A DNA stretch of 43,390 bases from Actinomycetes bacterium (GTDB taxonomy: Bacteria > Actinomycetota > Humimicrobiia > Humimicrobiales > Humimicrobiaceae). Made by a program: the position numbers and the translations under genes. A model generated the notes under the pieces. The model saw only the letters and a list, made by a program, of their open reading frames with translations, searched no databases and was not told the origin of the DNA. Below are positions 24,401 through 33,360 of this stretch, piece after piece (the first letter of the stretch is position 1; every line of letters starts with the position of its first letter). Where the stretch lies: contig JAIOXO010000014.1 of assembly GCA_022396035.1 (NCBI GenBank), forward strand, positions 1-43,390, given 5' to 3'.

Positions 24401-26138
24401 TCCCCAATATTACGCTGATATCTACATTATCAACATTGCTGTCCGATGATTCAATAACTCCCACTCCCAGTTGCTGCTGTATGCTCTGGGCAAGTTCCGG
24501 TACCCCGGCCCCGGAAGTAAATACCATAATCTTGGTCTGGGTGTAATCCCAGTTATCTGCATTTTTGGTCTCTACAATTTCCATTATCTGGGAATCCGCA
24601 TTGATATTATCATTGAGGATACCCTCCACCGTAGTTGCCAGGCCGGTAGTTCCTTCCCCGTTGAGTATATTTACTTTTATAAGTTCTGAAGTTTGTGGTG
24701 CCTCTTCGGCTTCCTGCTCCCCTTCAGTTTCCTGGACAGTAGTGCTTCCAACCGAGGCTGCATCAAAATCCTTGCCCAGTATTACCGTTATCTGGGCCTG
24801 GCCAGAGCCTTCATTGGTAATTATGCTCCCGGCATTCAAGAAACTGAGAAGATCCTCTGCTGCACTCATAACATGGCTTTCAGCAGAAGCTACAATTATC
24901 TCTGTAGAAGCATAATCAAAATTATCTGCATTGCCTACCTCTCCCACATTAAATTTTGGGTTTCCGTTTTCATAAGCCAGGCTCTCAATCAAGTCCCCGG
25001 CCTGTCCGGCTATTCCCGGAGTGCCTGCTCCATTTAAGACATTTACCGTAACCGCCTCGAAGCTCTGCATCTCCTCTACTTCCGCTATCTGCTGGTCGGA
25101 GAATATATCACTTATCCTGGAAATATCAGGCACATAATAGGTTTCTCCTTCCAGCTCTACCGAGGAAATATCCAAACCATATACCATATCATTGGTACTC
25201 TCTATCTTGGCAAAGGTAGCCAGTGTTCTGGAAAGATCTTCCAGACTCAGGTCAGTATCTATATAGTCGCTGATTGCCGACAAATTCTCAGCCAGCCGCT
25301 CGGAGCCTTCCCCATTTATCTTTATAAGCAGAGCATTGAACACAGATTTCTGTTTCTTGGTATCCTCCGTGCTTATCTCTCCTTCCTGGCCGCTGAATTT
25401 CTCCAGATAATTTACGGCGGTAACCCCATCCATGTTATTGGGCCCAGCTTCCAAAGTCACCTCAGTACCATCGTCAAGGGTAAGAGTAACCGCATTATCC
25501 AAAGGCACACTAATGCCTCCCAGGGTGTTTACCACGTTTATAATGTCCATGAGCAGGTAATGATCTGATTCTACTCCCAGGCCATTTTTCATAGTCAGGC
25601 TCAAAAGATCCATTCCTCCATACTCTACTGACTTATCCATGCTTTCCAGCCCGAAACCCGGGATCTCCATTAAGGTTTTTACCGGCATGCACAGAGAGGT
25701 TAATCTGCTATCGGAACTGTTAAAGCTTGAAAAAATTATGGAATTCATCTGGGGCTCCAGCAAATTCTCTCTTGCCCCCGCCAATATTACATTAATATCC
25801 TGGTCAAGCAACAGGTCTTCGGGTATGGCAATACTCTCCTCTTCAGCAGTTTCATCTCCGGAAAAGAACCTGTTCCTTATAAACCGGTAGCCAAACACTA
25901 TTCCTGCAGCCACCACCACCAGTATCAACAATATGGCTATTGTGGATACTATGGCTCTGTTTCTTCTCCTTTTGTCCTTTACCCTTCTGGACCGGTAACC
26001 GGCTTTCTCAAAATCTTCCTCTTCTTCATCTTCAGATTCTGAACCCAGTTCAAAATCATCATCCTTGAAAAAGTCTTCCAGGTCACGATCTTTTCTACCA
26101 TTATGGCTATATTTGTTGTCATCATCATTGGAAGTCAT
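24381..26138 (-). CDS. LCP-like membrane protein with tandem LytR_C domains, probably inactive LCP domain
   Basis: The 585-residue protein has a long acidic and then basic cytoplasmic N-terminus, one membrane helix (about residues 62-83), an LCP (LytR-CpsA-Psr)-like domain (about 110-350), and two C-terminal LytR_C domains (about 362-458 and 486-582). Each LytR_C opens with V-x-V/I-LNG-x-GT and contains NADN-Y-x-x-T-x-I. LCP enzymes attach wall polymers to peptidoglycan using conserved Asp and Arg residues. Here the SIPRD-type motif reads CMPVKT (150-155), and the preceding R-x-D-T region reads PQMNSII, so the usual catalytic residues appear lost. A role as an envelope-binding or scaffolding protein is more likely than ligase activity. 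It overlaps yqeK and rsfS. Confidence 0.8.
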   Translation of the reverse strand: MTSNDDDNKYSHNGRKDRDLEDFFKDDDFELGSESEDEEEEDFEKAGYRSRRVKDKRRRNRAIVSTIAILLILVVVAAGIVFGYRFIRNRFFSGDETAEEESIAIPEDLLLDQDINVILAGARENLLEPQMNSIIFSSFNSSDSRLTSLCMPVKTLMEIPGFGLESMDKSVEYGGMDLLSLTMKNGLGVESDHYLLMDIINVVNTLGGISVPLDNAVTLTLDDGTEVTLEAGPNNMDGVTAVNYLEKFSGQEGEISTEDTKKQKSVFNALLIKINGEGSERLAENLSAISDYIDTDLSLEDLSRTLATFAKIESTNDMVYGLDISSVELEGETYYVPDISRISDIFSDQQIAEVEEMQSFEAVTVNVLNGAGTPGIAGQAGDLIESLAYENGNPKFNVGEVGNADNFDYASTEIIVASAESHVMSAAEDLLSFLNAGSIITNEGSGQAQITVILGKDFDAASVGSTTVQETEGEQEAEEAPQTSELIKVNILNGEGTTGLATTVEGILNDNINADSQIMEIVETKNADNWDYTQTKIMVFTSGAGVPELAQSIQQQLGVGVIESSDSNVDNVDISVILGSDYTNQ

Positions 26139-26769
26139 TTTTTTTACCTCCGCATATATTATTCCAAATTAAGCTTGTATCAGGGTGCAGCATATGCTCC
26201 CTGCTTACATTATAAATTATATTATTTTTATAAACCTCCAGCAGGCACAGGTCAAGGTCCTCAAAGGCTAAATCCCTGAGCCGGTCAATACCATCATAAT
26301 TTCTGGTTTCTTCTATTTTATCAGAAATAAACAAAATTTTTTCCAAAATACTCATATTCATGCATCCAATAGTATGGTACTTTATTGCCCTCAAAATTTC
26401 ATGGTCATTAATATTATAATCCCTGGCCACTAAATAATCACCTACAAAACTATGAACTATGGGTTTACAGCCCATTTCAAAATCTGTTAAGCCCAGATTA
26501 TTTTCTCTTGCTGCTGTCACCAATTGCTCATATGTAAACATTTTACCATAATCATGCAGAATACTGGAAACACAAAGCTTAAAAAAAGTATTAATTTTAG
26601 ATTTCCCCGCTTCCAGAAGATGCCTGTCTGCCAATTTACATGAAAATTTCAAGGTGCCCAGGGTGTGGGCAAATAAGGATGGGGGCATAACTGATTTTAT
26701 ACGGTCAATTAACTGCTCCAGATAACGGTTTTGTTTTTCCGTAAATAGGCTTTTATTTATATAATCCAT
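26125..26769 (-). CDS. yqeK: YqeK-family HD-domain diadenosine tetraphosphatase-like hydrolase
   Basis: YqeK proteins hydrolyse Ap4A symmetrically using a metal-bound HD domain. The 214-residue protein has the first metal histidine in SLFAH (His35), the HD pair in SSILHDYGK (His72-Asp73), a KYHTIG segment, and the SDKIEETR motif, in the order expected for the family. It overlaps nadD upstream and the LytR_C gene downstream, and the nadD-yqeK-rsfS linkage is classic. The C-terminus (about the last 15 residues) is a short unremarkable tail. Confidence 0.92.
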   Translation of the reverse strand: MDYINKSLFTEKQNRYLEQLIDRIKSVMPPSLFAHTLGTLKFSCKLADRHLLEAGKSKINTFFKLCVSSILHDYGKMFTYEQLVTAARENNLGLTDFEMGCKPIVHSFVGDYLVARDYNINDHEILRAIKYHTIGCMNMSILEKILFISDKIEETRNYDGIDRLRDLAFEDLDLCLLEVYKNNIIYNVSREHMLHPDTSLIWNNICGGKKNDFQ

Positions 26770-27415
26770 GCTTAATTATGTAATGGCTTATCCCCTCCGG
26801 AACCAGGTAATCAATGGGCCGGTTCTGTTTGATGCGATTTCTGATATCGGTTGAAGAAATGGCCAGGGCAGGAACCTCCATTACAAAAATCTTACTGCCG
26901 CCTTCCTGCTTATTTTTAAACAGCTTTTCCTTCAAGTCATCAATCTTGGCCAGGTTGTAGCCGGGCCGGGTGGCAGCAATAAATTTGGCCAGGGAAATTA
27001 TCTCTTCCGTATCCTTCCATGACAGTATCTCCAGTATGGCATCGGCACCGGTGATGAAGAAAAGAGAAACCTTGCTTCCATAGATTTCCCTGAGCCTCCT
27101 TACCGTATCAATGGTATAGGATTTGCCCTTGCGGCCAATTTCTATCCTGGATACAAAAAAATCATTATTGGAAGCAGTGGCTATAACCGTCATCAGGTAC
27201 CGGTCCTCTGCACTGGCTATTTCATTTTTAACCTTGTGGGGAGGATCGCAGGTGGGTATAAATATGACCTGGTCCAGATTAAACTGGCTTAAAGCTTCCT
27301 GCGCAGTTACCAGGTGGCCATGGTGTATGGGATTAAAAGTGCCACCCATAATGCCTATTCTGGTAAGCCCGTCTTTCGCCTTATAAACACTATTTTCGTA
27401 TTTGTCCATTACCAT
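26753..27415 (-). CDS. nadD: Nicotinate-nucleotide adenylyltransferase
   Basis: NadD converts nicotinate mononucleotide to deamido-NAD. The 220-residue protein has the nucleotidyltransferase motif GGTFNPIHHGHL (about residues 24-35) and the C-terminal ISSTDIRNRI motif. The N-terminus is about 15 residues longer than usual; it overlaps the end of proA by 26 bases, with an ATG at 27415 and another at 27409. It overlaps yqeK by 17 bases, so the three genes are probably translationally coupled. Confidence 0.96.
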   Translation of the reverse strand: MVMDKYENSVYKAKDGLTRIGIMGGTFNPIHHGHLVTAQEALSQFNLDQVIFIPTCDPPHKVKNEIASAEDRYLMTVIATASNNDFFVSRIEIGRKGKSYTIDTVRRLREIYGSKVSLFFITGADAILEILSWKDTEEIISLAKFIAATRPGYNLAKIDDLKEKLFKNKQEGGSKIFVMEVPALAISSTDIRNRIKQNRPIDYLVPEGISHYIIKHGLYK

Positions 27416-28649
27416 ATATTAGAAACTTGTTGGTAGTTATTTCTCTAAGTCCCATGGGACCCCGATGGTGTAATTTCTGGGTGCTTATGCCTACTTCTGC
27501 ACCCATGCCGAACTCTCCCCCATCGGTAAACCGGGTAGATGCATTTATATTAACCGTGGATGAATCAACGGCTTTAGCAAAATAGCTTGAATTATTATAG
27601 CTGGAAGTTATGATGGCATCAGTATGATGTGACCCATATTGGTTTATATGGTTTACCGCCTCCTCAAGGCTGTCTACCACCTTTATGCCCATCTTTAGCT
27701 CCAGGTATTCAGTATACCAGTCCTGCTGATCAGCCAGAGTTAATGAAGGATAGATCTGCCTGGCCTTATCACAGCCCACCAGCTCTACCTTAAGGTCTTC
27801 CAGCCTGGAAGCCAGCCTGGGAAGCAAGTCGCCGGCTATCCTGCTGTGTATCAGCAGTTTCTCGGCAGCATTGCACACGCTGGGCCTCTGGGTTTTGGAA
27901 TTAACCACAATATCTTCAATGGTTTTATACTCAATGCCTTCCAGCTGGCTGTCCACATAAATATGGCAATTGCCTACACCGGTTTCTATCACCGGCACTT
28001 TGGAGTTGGCCACCACACTGTCTATAAGCTGCTTGCCGCCCCGGGGTATAAGGACATCAACATATTCTCTTGCCTGCATCAGCTTTACTGCATCCTCTCT
28101 ATGGGAAGTAGGGATTATCTGAATTATATCCGGGGGGAAATCATTTTTTGCCAGCACTCCTCTCATGATTTCTACCAGGGCCATATTGGTGTCTATGGCC
28201 GAGGAACTGCCCCTCAATATTACACAGCTGCCTGCCTTCAGGCATAAAACTGCAGCATCTACAGTAACATTGGGCCTGGCTTCATAAATAATTCCTATTA
28301 CTCCCAGAGGCACCCTGATATTATTTAAAGTAAGCCCGTTGGGAAGATTATATCCAAATATCACTTCTCCCACCGGGTCATTGTAATCTATTACCTGGTT
28401 TATGCTGCCGGCAATCTTGGCTATCCGCCCCTGGTCCAGCATAAGGCGGTCCAGCAGGCTATCAGAAATCCCTTCTTTCTTAGACCGGCTAACATCCTGG
28501 CGGTTTTTCTCTACAATAAAATCAGATTCTGTTACCAGAGCCTGGGCTATATCCCTTAGTACCTTGTTTTTTTGCTCGGTTGGCGCTGTTGCAATAAAAG
28601 AAGAAGCCTTCCTGGCCTTTCTGGCAATATCTAGAACCACATCACTCAT
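27390..28649 (-). CDS. proA: Gamma-glutamyl phosphate reductase
   Basis: ProA reduces gamma-glutamyl phosphate to glutamate semialdehyde in proline synthesis. The 419-residue aldehyde-dehydrogenase-fold protein has the catalytic cysteine Cys259 in QRPSVCNAAEKLL, the LKAGSCVILRGSSSA cofactor-site segment, and the C-terminal RFTDGGEFGMGAEVGIST block. It follows proB by 48 bases. Part of the proB-proA pair downstream of obgE. Confidence 0.98.
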   Translation of the reverse strand: MSDVVLDIARKARKASSFIATAPTEQKNKVLRDIAQALVTESDFIVEKNRQDVSRSKKEGISDSLLDRLMLDQGRIAKIAGSINQVIDYNDPVGEVIFGYNLPNGLTLNNIRVPLGVIGIIYEARPNVTVDAAVLCLKAGSCVILRGSSSAIDTNMALVEIMRGVLAKNDFPPDIIQIIPTSHREDAVKLMQAREYVDVLIPRGGKQLIDSVVANSKVPVIETGVGNCHIYVDSQLEGIEYKTIEDIVVNSKTQRPSVCNAAEKLLIHSRIAGDLLPRLASRLEDLKVELVGCDKARQIYPSLTLADQQDWYTEYLELKMGIKVVDSLEEAVNHINQYGSHHTDAIITSSYNNSSYFAKAVDSSTVNINASTRFTDGGEFGMGAEVGISTQKLHHRGPMGLREITTNKFLIYGNGQIRK

Positions 28650-28697
28650 AATGCCCCCATCAATTTTTCATTAATATAATATAAAGGTTATAAACAA

Positions 28698-29834
28698 TCA
28701 ACTTTTAAACACCGCCAGGCAATCCCGGTGGACAATCTCACCACAAAGCTCGGATCCAAACTCCGTGCTTATCTGTTGATGGTTTTTTCCCATAATATCC
28801 TTAAGCTGCTTATCGGAAAAATTACTTATGCCTTTAGCTATAAGCTGGCCGTCATCGGAATAAACCCTGAGGGTATCTCCCTGGTTAAACCTCCCCCTTA
28901 CCTCCACCACTCCTACCGGCAGCAGGCTCTTGCCCTGATTGGTAATGGCCTCTCTGGCTCCCTGGTCAATTACTATTGAACCTTTGGTCCTCATGCCAAA
29001 GGCAATCCACCTTTTTACACTTTTTACCCTTTTTTGCCTGCCGGGCACAAAAAAAGTCCCCACCTGTTTTCCTTCAATTATATCCTTTAACACCCGGGGC
29101 TTTCTGCTGTTGGCGATAACCATGCCCACATTGGAAAAATTGCATATCTTGGCCGCCTTAATTTTAGAGACCATTCCCCCCAGGCCGTATATAGATCCGG
29201 CGCCGCCGGCCAGTTCCTCAATTTCCGGGGTTATCTTTTCAACCGTACTTATAATCCGGGCATCTTTATGCCGGCCGGGATGTTTATCATAAAGCCCGTC
29301 AATATCAGAAAGCAGAACCAGCAGTCCGGATTCGGTAAGGCTGGCTACCAGGGCAGCCAGCTGGTCATTGTCTCCAAACTTAATCTCGTCTACGGCCACA
29401 CTGTCATTTTCATTTATAACCGGTATTATATTCATGTCCAGCAATGTATTTATAGTAGCCCTGATATTAAGGTACTGTTCCCTTCCGGTAGTATCTTCAT
29501 GGGTCAGCAGAATCTGGCCTACTTTTATATTTTTTCTGGCCATGTAGTCCCGGTATATCCTCATAAGCTCAACCTGTCCTACCGATGCTGCCGCCTGGAG
29601 CTTGGAAATCTGGCCGGGCCTGCCTTTAATGTTTAAATACTGAAGGCCGGCAGCAATGGCTCCGCTGGTTACCACTATCACCTGTATGCCATGGTTTACC
29701 AAACCTGAGACTTCCAGGCAAAATTTTTCCATATTTTCCACGTCTATATTATTATCCGGGGTGGTCAGACTGCTGGAACCAATTTTTACCACTATTCTAT
29801 TTAAATCTTTTAAGTATTTTTCCCTGCCAGCCAT
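28698..29834 (-). CDS. proB: Glutamate 5-kinase with PUA domain
   Basis: ProB phosphorylates glutamate, the first step of proline synthesis, and is usually feedback-inhibited by proline. The 378-residue protein has the amino-acid-kinase N-terminal domain (VVKIGSSSLT, VTSGAIAAG, NENDSVAVDEIKFGDND) and a C-terminal PUA domain from about residue 280. The start ATG is one base after the obgE stop and has AAAGGA upstream, so translation is coupled to obgE. Confidence 0.98.
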   Translation of the reverse strand: MAGREKYLKDLNRIVVKIGSSSLTTPDNNIDVENMEKFCLEVSGLVNHGIQVIVVTSGAIAAGLQYLNIKGRPGQISKLQAAASVGQVELMRIYRDYMARKNIKVGQILLTHEDTTGREQYLNIRATINTLLDMNIIPVINENDSVAVDEIKFGDNDQLAALVASLTESGLLVLLSDIDGLYDKHPGRHKDARIISTVEKITPEIEELAGGAGSIYGLGGMVSKIKAAKICNFSNVGMVIANSRKPRVLKDIIEGKQVGTFFVPGRQKRVKSVKRWIAFGMRTKGSIVIDQGAREAITNQGKSLLPVGVVEVRGRFNQGDTLRVYSDDGQLIAKGISNFSDKQLKDIMGKNHQQISTEFGSELCGEIVHRDCLAVFKS

Positions 29835-29835
29835 C

Positions 29836-31131
29836 TCAATCCTTTAATTCAAATACCAGTTTGCCAATAATTACCGTAGCTCCTGTCTCTACCCCCAGCT
29901 CTTTTAACCTATCCCCTGTATGCATCTTTTGAAGCCTCTGTCTGAGATAGGCCAGTGCCTCCCCGTTTCCCAGATCGGTCATCTGAACCATGCGTTCCAG
30001 TTCCCTGTTTTTTACCACATATTCTTCGCCCAGCTTTTCTACTTTAATTCTATCACTTGCTGCCCGGGTGGTGTATATATCATATACCTTGTATTGCTGT
30101 TCTTCGCCTTCACCTTCTTCTGGTTTAGCTCTATGCCTGTCTGTCAAGTCATTCATGGTTCTTACCAGCTGATCCAGGCCCTGGCCGGTAACAGCCGAAA
30201 CCAGCATAATCGGATTTTCAGTATGCCTGGCAATATCTTCTTTAATTTCCTCCAGTTTCTGTGGACTGCTGATTAAATCCACTTTATTAACTGCTACCAC
30301 ATATTCCTTTTCAGCCAGTTTTGCGCTGTACAGGCTTAATTCTTTTTTGAGGGTTAAAAAATCCTCACCCAGGCCGGACTGTTCATATACCAGTTTGGCT
30401 GCATCCAGCACATATACTATTACCGAGGTACGCATAACATGTTTTAAAAACTTGTCCCCCAGGCCCGTGCCCTGATGGGCACCCTCAATCAGCCCCGGGA
30501 TATCAGCTATTACAAAACTGTTATCTCCGGCAGAAACCACTCCCAGATTAGGTACCAGGGTGGTAAAAGGGTAATCAGCAATCTTGGGTTTAGCCGAAGT
30601 AACCCGGCTAATAATGGTTGACTTGCCGGCATTGGGAAAGCCTACCAGGCCTACATCAGCTAACAGACTGAGCTCAAGCTTAATCCACTTATCCTCAACC
30701 TTTTCCCCGTATTCAGCAAAACCCGGAAACCTCCTGGCCTGGGAAGTAAAGCTGGCATTTCCCCTTCCCCCTATTCCTCCCCTGGCCATCAGGACTTCTT
30801 TGCCCTCCTGGTCCAGGTCGGCTATCAGCTTGCCGTCAGCCTCTTTAACCATGGTTCCCGCCGGGACATCTACAATCAAGTCATTGCCATCTTTACCGTT
30901 CCGGTTATTGGGCTGTCCCGATCCTCCATCCGGTGCCTTAAAATGAACCTTTTTCTTAAATCTATAAAGGGTGCTCTGGCTGGAGCTGGCCCTTATAATA
31001 AGGCCTCCGCCTTTTCCTCCACTACCGCCGCTGGCAATTTTCTTCCTTCTGGCTTTCAGATTAAAAAAACTAACCATGCCATTGCCGCCGTCTCCGGCCT
31101 TTATATTTATTTTTGCTTCATCTAAAAACAT
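29836..31131 (-). CDS. obgE: GTPase Obg (ribosome assembly, stress)
   Basis: Obg is an essential ribosome-associated GTPase. The 431-residue protein has the glycine-rich Obg fold at the N-terminus (MFLDEAKINIKAGDGGNGM), the G domain with GFPNAGKST at 164-172, DIPGLIEGAHQGTGLG and NKVDL, and a C-terminal OCT domain. In the Obg fold the usual REK-V-KGGPDGGDGG stretch is replaced by a shorter basic version (KARRKKIASGGSGGKGG). The start matches the family, but there is no ribosome binding site. A TATTAT element sits about nine bases upstream, so the message could be nearly leaderless. The usual upstream neighbours rplU and rpmA are missing. Confidence 0.97.
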   Translation of the reverse strand: MFLDEAKINIKAGDGGNGMVSFFNLKARRKKIASGGSGGKGGGLIIRASSSQSTLYRFKKKVHFKAPDGGSGQPNNRNGKDGNDLIVDVPAGTMVKEADGKLIADLDQEGKEVLMARGGIGGRGNASFTSQARRFPGFAEYGEKVEDKWIKLELSLLADVGLVGFPNAGKSTIISRVTSAKPKIADYPFTTLVPNLGVVSAGDNSFVIADIPGLIEGAHQGTGLGDKFLKHVMRTSVIVYVLDAAKLVYEQSGLGEDFLTLKKELSLYSAKLAEKEYVVAVNKVDLISSPQKLEEIKEDIARHTENPIMLVSAVTGQGLDQLVRTMNDLTDRHRAKPEEGEGEEQQYKVYDIYTTRAASDRIKVEKLGEEYVVKNRELERMVQMTDLGNGEALAYLRQRLQKMHTGDRLKELGVETGATVIIGKLVFELKD

Positions 31132-31256
31132 ATTGTTATAATATTTTGATAATTATGGTTATAGGTTAATTATTATATTAAATGATAGGTATAATTGCTA
31201 TTGGCTTTAATGGAACCATATACAGTACGGGTATTCAGGTATTATATGGATGAAAA
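31132..31256 (-). other. AT-rich spacer between housekeeping and accessory regions
   Basis: This 125-bp spacer lies between the last accessory gene and obgE, all read on the minus strand. It contains an inverted pair CCATATA/TATATGG (31216-31222 and 31243-31249) with a 20-base loop and no T-run, so it is not a convincing terminator. TATTAT/TATAAC elements next to the obgE ATG could be its promoter. Confidence 0.4.
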
Positions 31257-32300
31257 TTATATCTTGACCTGTTTGGAATAATCAAAAAAAGTTTCAATTT
31301 TTTCCATGGATGTATCATTCTGGATATTATGGGTAGGACCCAGAATTAAACCCCCGTTATAGCCCACTGTTTGAATTCTGGTTAATATCTCTTCTTTTAG
31401 AGCTTCTATAGTGGCAAAAGGCAGAGTCTCCTGCTCATCTATAGTACCCATAAAGCAAAGATGCTTTCCAAATCTTTCCTTTATCTGTGCAGGATCCATG
31501 CACTTGGGCTGTACAGGATTTAATATATCCACACCTACTTCAATTAAATCATCAATGATGGGCATAATATAACCATCGCTATGAAAAGCAATTTTGACCC
31601 GGCTGTTTATGCTTTTAATTTCTTTAATAAGCAGCCTGTATCTTTCTTTTAAGAATTCCCTGAACATTGCAGGTGAAATAATCATTCCGTTCTGCATCCC
31701 TACATCGTCACCTATCCAGATTATATCCACCCCTATTGATGCCAGCTTCTTACCGGCAGGTATATAGAATTGCAGCAGCTTATCCATTAGTATATTAACA
31801 AATTCTTTGTTTACCATCATATCCATGAGCAAATTATCCATACCCCTCAAATACCAGGATAGTTCAAATATGGTACAGGTAAGGTCTACCATGATAGCAT
31901 ACCGGGCATCGAACTCCTGCTTCATTTCCATAACTTCATAGTATCTTGATTCCTTATCGGGATCCGGGATCTTATAACCTTTTAAATCTTCAAGGGAAGC
32001 CTTTTCCAGAGGCTTAAAAATTATCTCAGCATAAGAGCCCTTGCCATGCTTGACTGTTCCAAAACCTATTCCCCACTCATCCAATTCCTGTTCATTCCGG
32101 TATATCTTGCCCCAGGAATCAGCCACGCCTACCGGACAATTGACTATATCATTGCCCAGAAAGGTAAGCAGATTATTACCTTTTAACTCATATTTTCGGT
32201 AAAGCTTTTCTTCAACCTCAGGCACTAATTCTGCAAACAGGGGGGTACGGTCAGGTTTTTGTAAATTTATTGCTTTAAATACTCTCTCTTTTGAATTCAT
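31257..32300 (-). CDS. UroD/MtaA-fold putative methyltransferase (first)
   Basis: The 347-residue protein belongs to the uroporphyrinogen decarboxylase superfamily, on the branch that includes corrinoid/cobamide-linked methyltransferases such as MtaA and CmuA. True HemE signatures are not seen. Family-like stretches are MNSKERVFKAINLQKPDRTP, the WIGDDVGMQNGMIISP segment, AFHSDGYIMPIIDDLIEVG and VDILNPVQP. The zinc-type H-x-C motif reads H-S-D (His240, Asp242), while GPTHNIQ supplies another histidine. The start is the ATG at 32300 with GGGAGG five bases upstream; a TTG further up would include that site. It is 18 bases after the second UroD-like gene and last in the transporter operon. The substrate is unknown; methyl transfer is an inference. 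Confidence 0.8.
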   Translation of the reverse strand: MNSKERVFKAINLQKPDRTPLFAELVPEVEEKLYRKYELKGNNLLTFLGNDIVNCPVGVADSWGKIYRNEQELDEWGIGFGTVKHGKGSYAEIIFKPLEKASLEDLKGYKIPDPDKESRYYEVMEMKQEFDARYAIMVDLTCTIFELSWYLRGMDNLLMDMMVNKEFVNILMDKLLQFYIPAGKKLASIGVDIIWIGDDVGMQNGMIISPAMFREFLKERYRLLIKEIKSINSRVKIAFHSDGYIMPIIDDLIEVGVDILNPVQPKCMDPAQIKERFGKHLCFMGTIDEQETLPFATIEALKEEILTRIQTVGYNGGLILGPTHNIQNDTSMEKIETFFDYSKQVKI

Positions 32301-32318
32301 CCAAGCCTCCCGCAAGGA

Positions 32319-33350
32319 CTAAGATAATAATTTATTATCCCTGTATTTTTGTAAAGTGTCCACTAGGGCCAAAAAATTCTCAGGTTTACAGTCGGAAGTG
32401 ACTTCATGGGAAGGAGAAATTATATAGCCGTTATTTTTACCCAGTGTTTCTATACAATCTATAACTTCCTGTTTTACCTGTTCAGGGGTGCCAAAAGGGA
32501 GGGTCCTCTGAGTGCTTATGCCGCCAAAAAAAGATAATTCTTTTCCAAATCTATTGGATAGCTCTTCAAGATCCATCGCTTCCGGTTGAATAGGGTTAAG
32601 CACATCCAGACCGATATCTATTAAATCCGGAATTATTTCCATTATATTGCCACAGGAATGGTGGAATACCGAAAGGCCATTTTCTTTGTATATACCCCAT
32701 ATTTTCTTGTATCCCGGTTTAAAATATTTTCTCCAGGTATCAGGTGACATAACCATACCCATCTGGGTTCCCACATCACTGCCGGTAAATATACCATCAA
32801 TTACCTTATGTTTAACCAATTTTCTGGCAATCTCTACATGAAACTCAATAATACCATCAAGTAAATAATTAACTAACTTCTGGTTAATGTGTAAATCCAT
32901 CAATGTTTTCTCGTATCCTCTTAAAAGCCAGAGTCTTTCAAAAAGAGTCCAGTCCTGCAGGGACAGGATATAGTGTTGTTCTCTTTGTAGACTGCCTGTA
33001 TTATGGATTGTGGACAGCAAATCATCCTTGGGCTCAGGGAATTTGTATTTTAGAGCCTTTTCATCGTCGGTTAAGGGATGATGCCTTATATGGAAACCCT
33101 CGGTTAAAACCAGATCCCAGCCAACCCCCCCAATGTCGTACTGGATACCATTTTTTTCATCTACACTGACTTTATCATCCAGAGGCAGGTATTTAAGATG
33201 GTTATTTAAGGCTTCATCTATGTCTTCCGGCTTGATCTGCAATAAATTACCTATGATGGTCTTCATTTCGGGAGTTGCATCTATCTGCGTAGGAAAACAG
33301 TCTATATTTGTCCTGCTAACTATCTTTTTGACTTTTTCTTTTTTATTCAA
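32319..33350 (-). CDS. UroD/MtaA-fold putative methyltransferase (second)
   Basis: The 343-residue member of the same superfamily is clearly related to its neighbour but diverged. It shows IFTGSDVGTQMGMVMSP, VFHHSCGNIMEIIPDLIDIG and LDVLNPIQPEAMD. Unlike its partner it keeps the H-x-C pair (His231, Cys233) used for zinc in MtaA-type methyltransferases; ISPSHEV follows later. The start is a TTG with AAGG upstream, 10 bases after the permease stop. Placement directly behind a carbohydrate-type importer suggests the imported compound, or a product of it, is the methyl donor or acceptor. No corrinoid-binding protein gene is in this neighbourhood, so a decarboxylase-like or other lyase function cannot be excluded. 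Confidence 0.8.
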   Translation of the reverse strand: MNKKEKVKKIVSRTNIDCFPTQIDATPEMKTIIGNLLQIKPEDIDEALNNHLKYLPLDDKVSVDEKNGIQYDIGGVGWDLVLTEGFHIRHHPLTDDEKALKYKFPEPKDDLLSTIHNTGSLQREQHYILSLQDWTLFERLWLLRGYEKTLMDLHINQKLVNYLLDGIIEFHVEIARKLVKHKVIDGIFTGSDVGTQMGMVMSPDTWRKYFKPGYKKIWGIYKENGLSVFHHSCGNIMEIIPDLIDIGLDVLNPIQPEAMDLEELSNRFGKELSFFGGISTQRTLPFGTPEQVKQEVIDCIETLGKNNGYIISPSHEVTSDCKPENFLALVDTLQKYRDNKLLS

Positions 33351-33360
33351 TTTAGATGCC

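Noticed and set aside
31216-31249. CCATATA/TATATGG pair as a terminator after the first UroD-like gene
   Set aside because: The loop is 20 bases, the stem is AT-rich and no T-run follows.
31257-33350. Calling the two UroD-fold proteins HemE (uroporphyrinogen decarboxylase)
   Set aside because: They lack HemE-like signatures, are not near other heme genes, and match the methyltransferase-like branch better.
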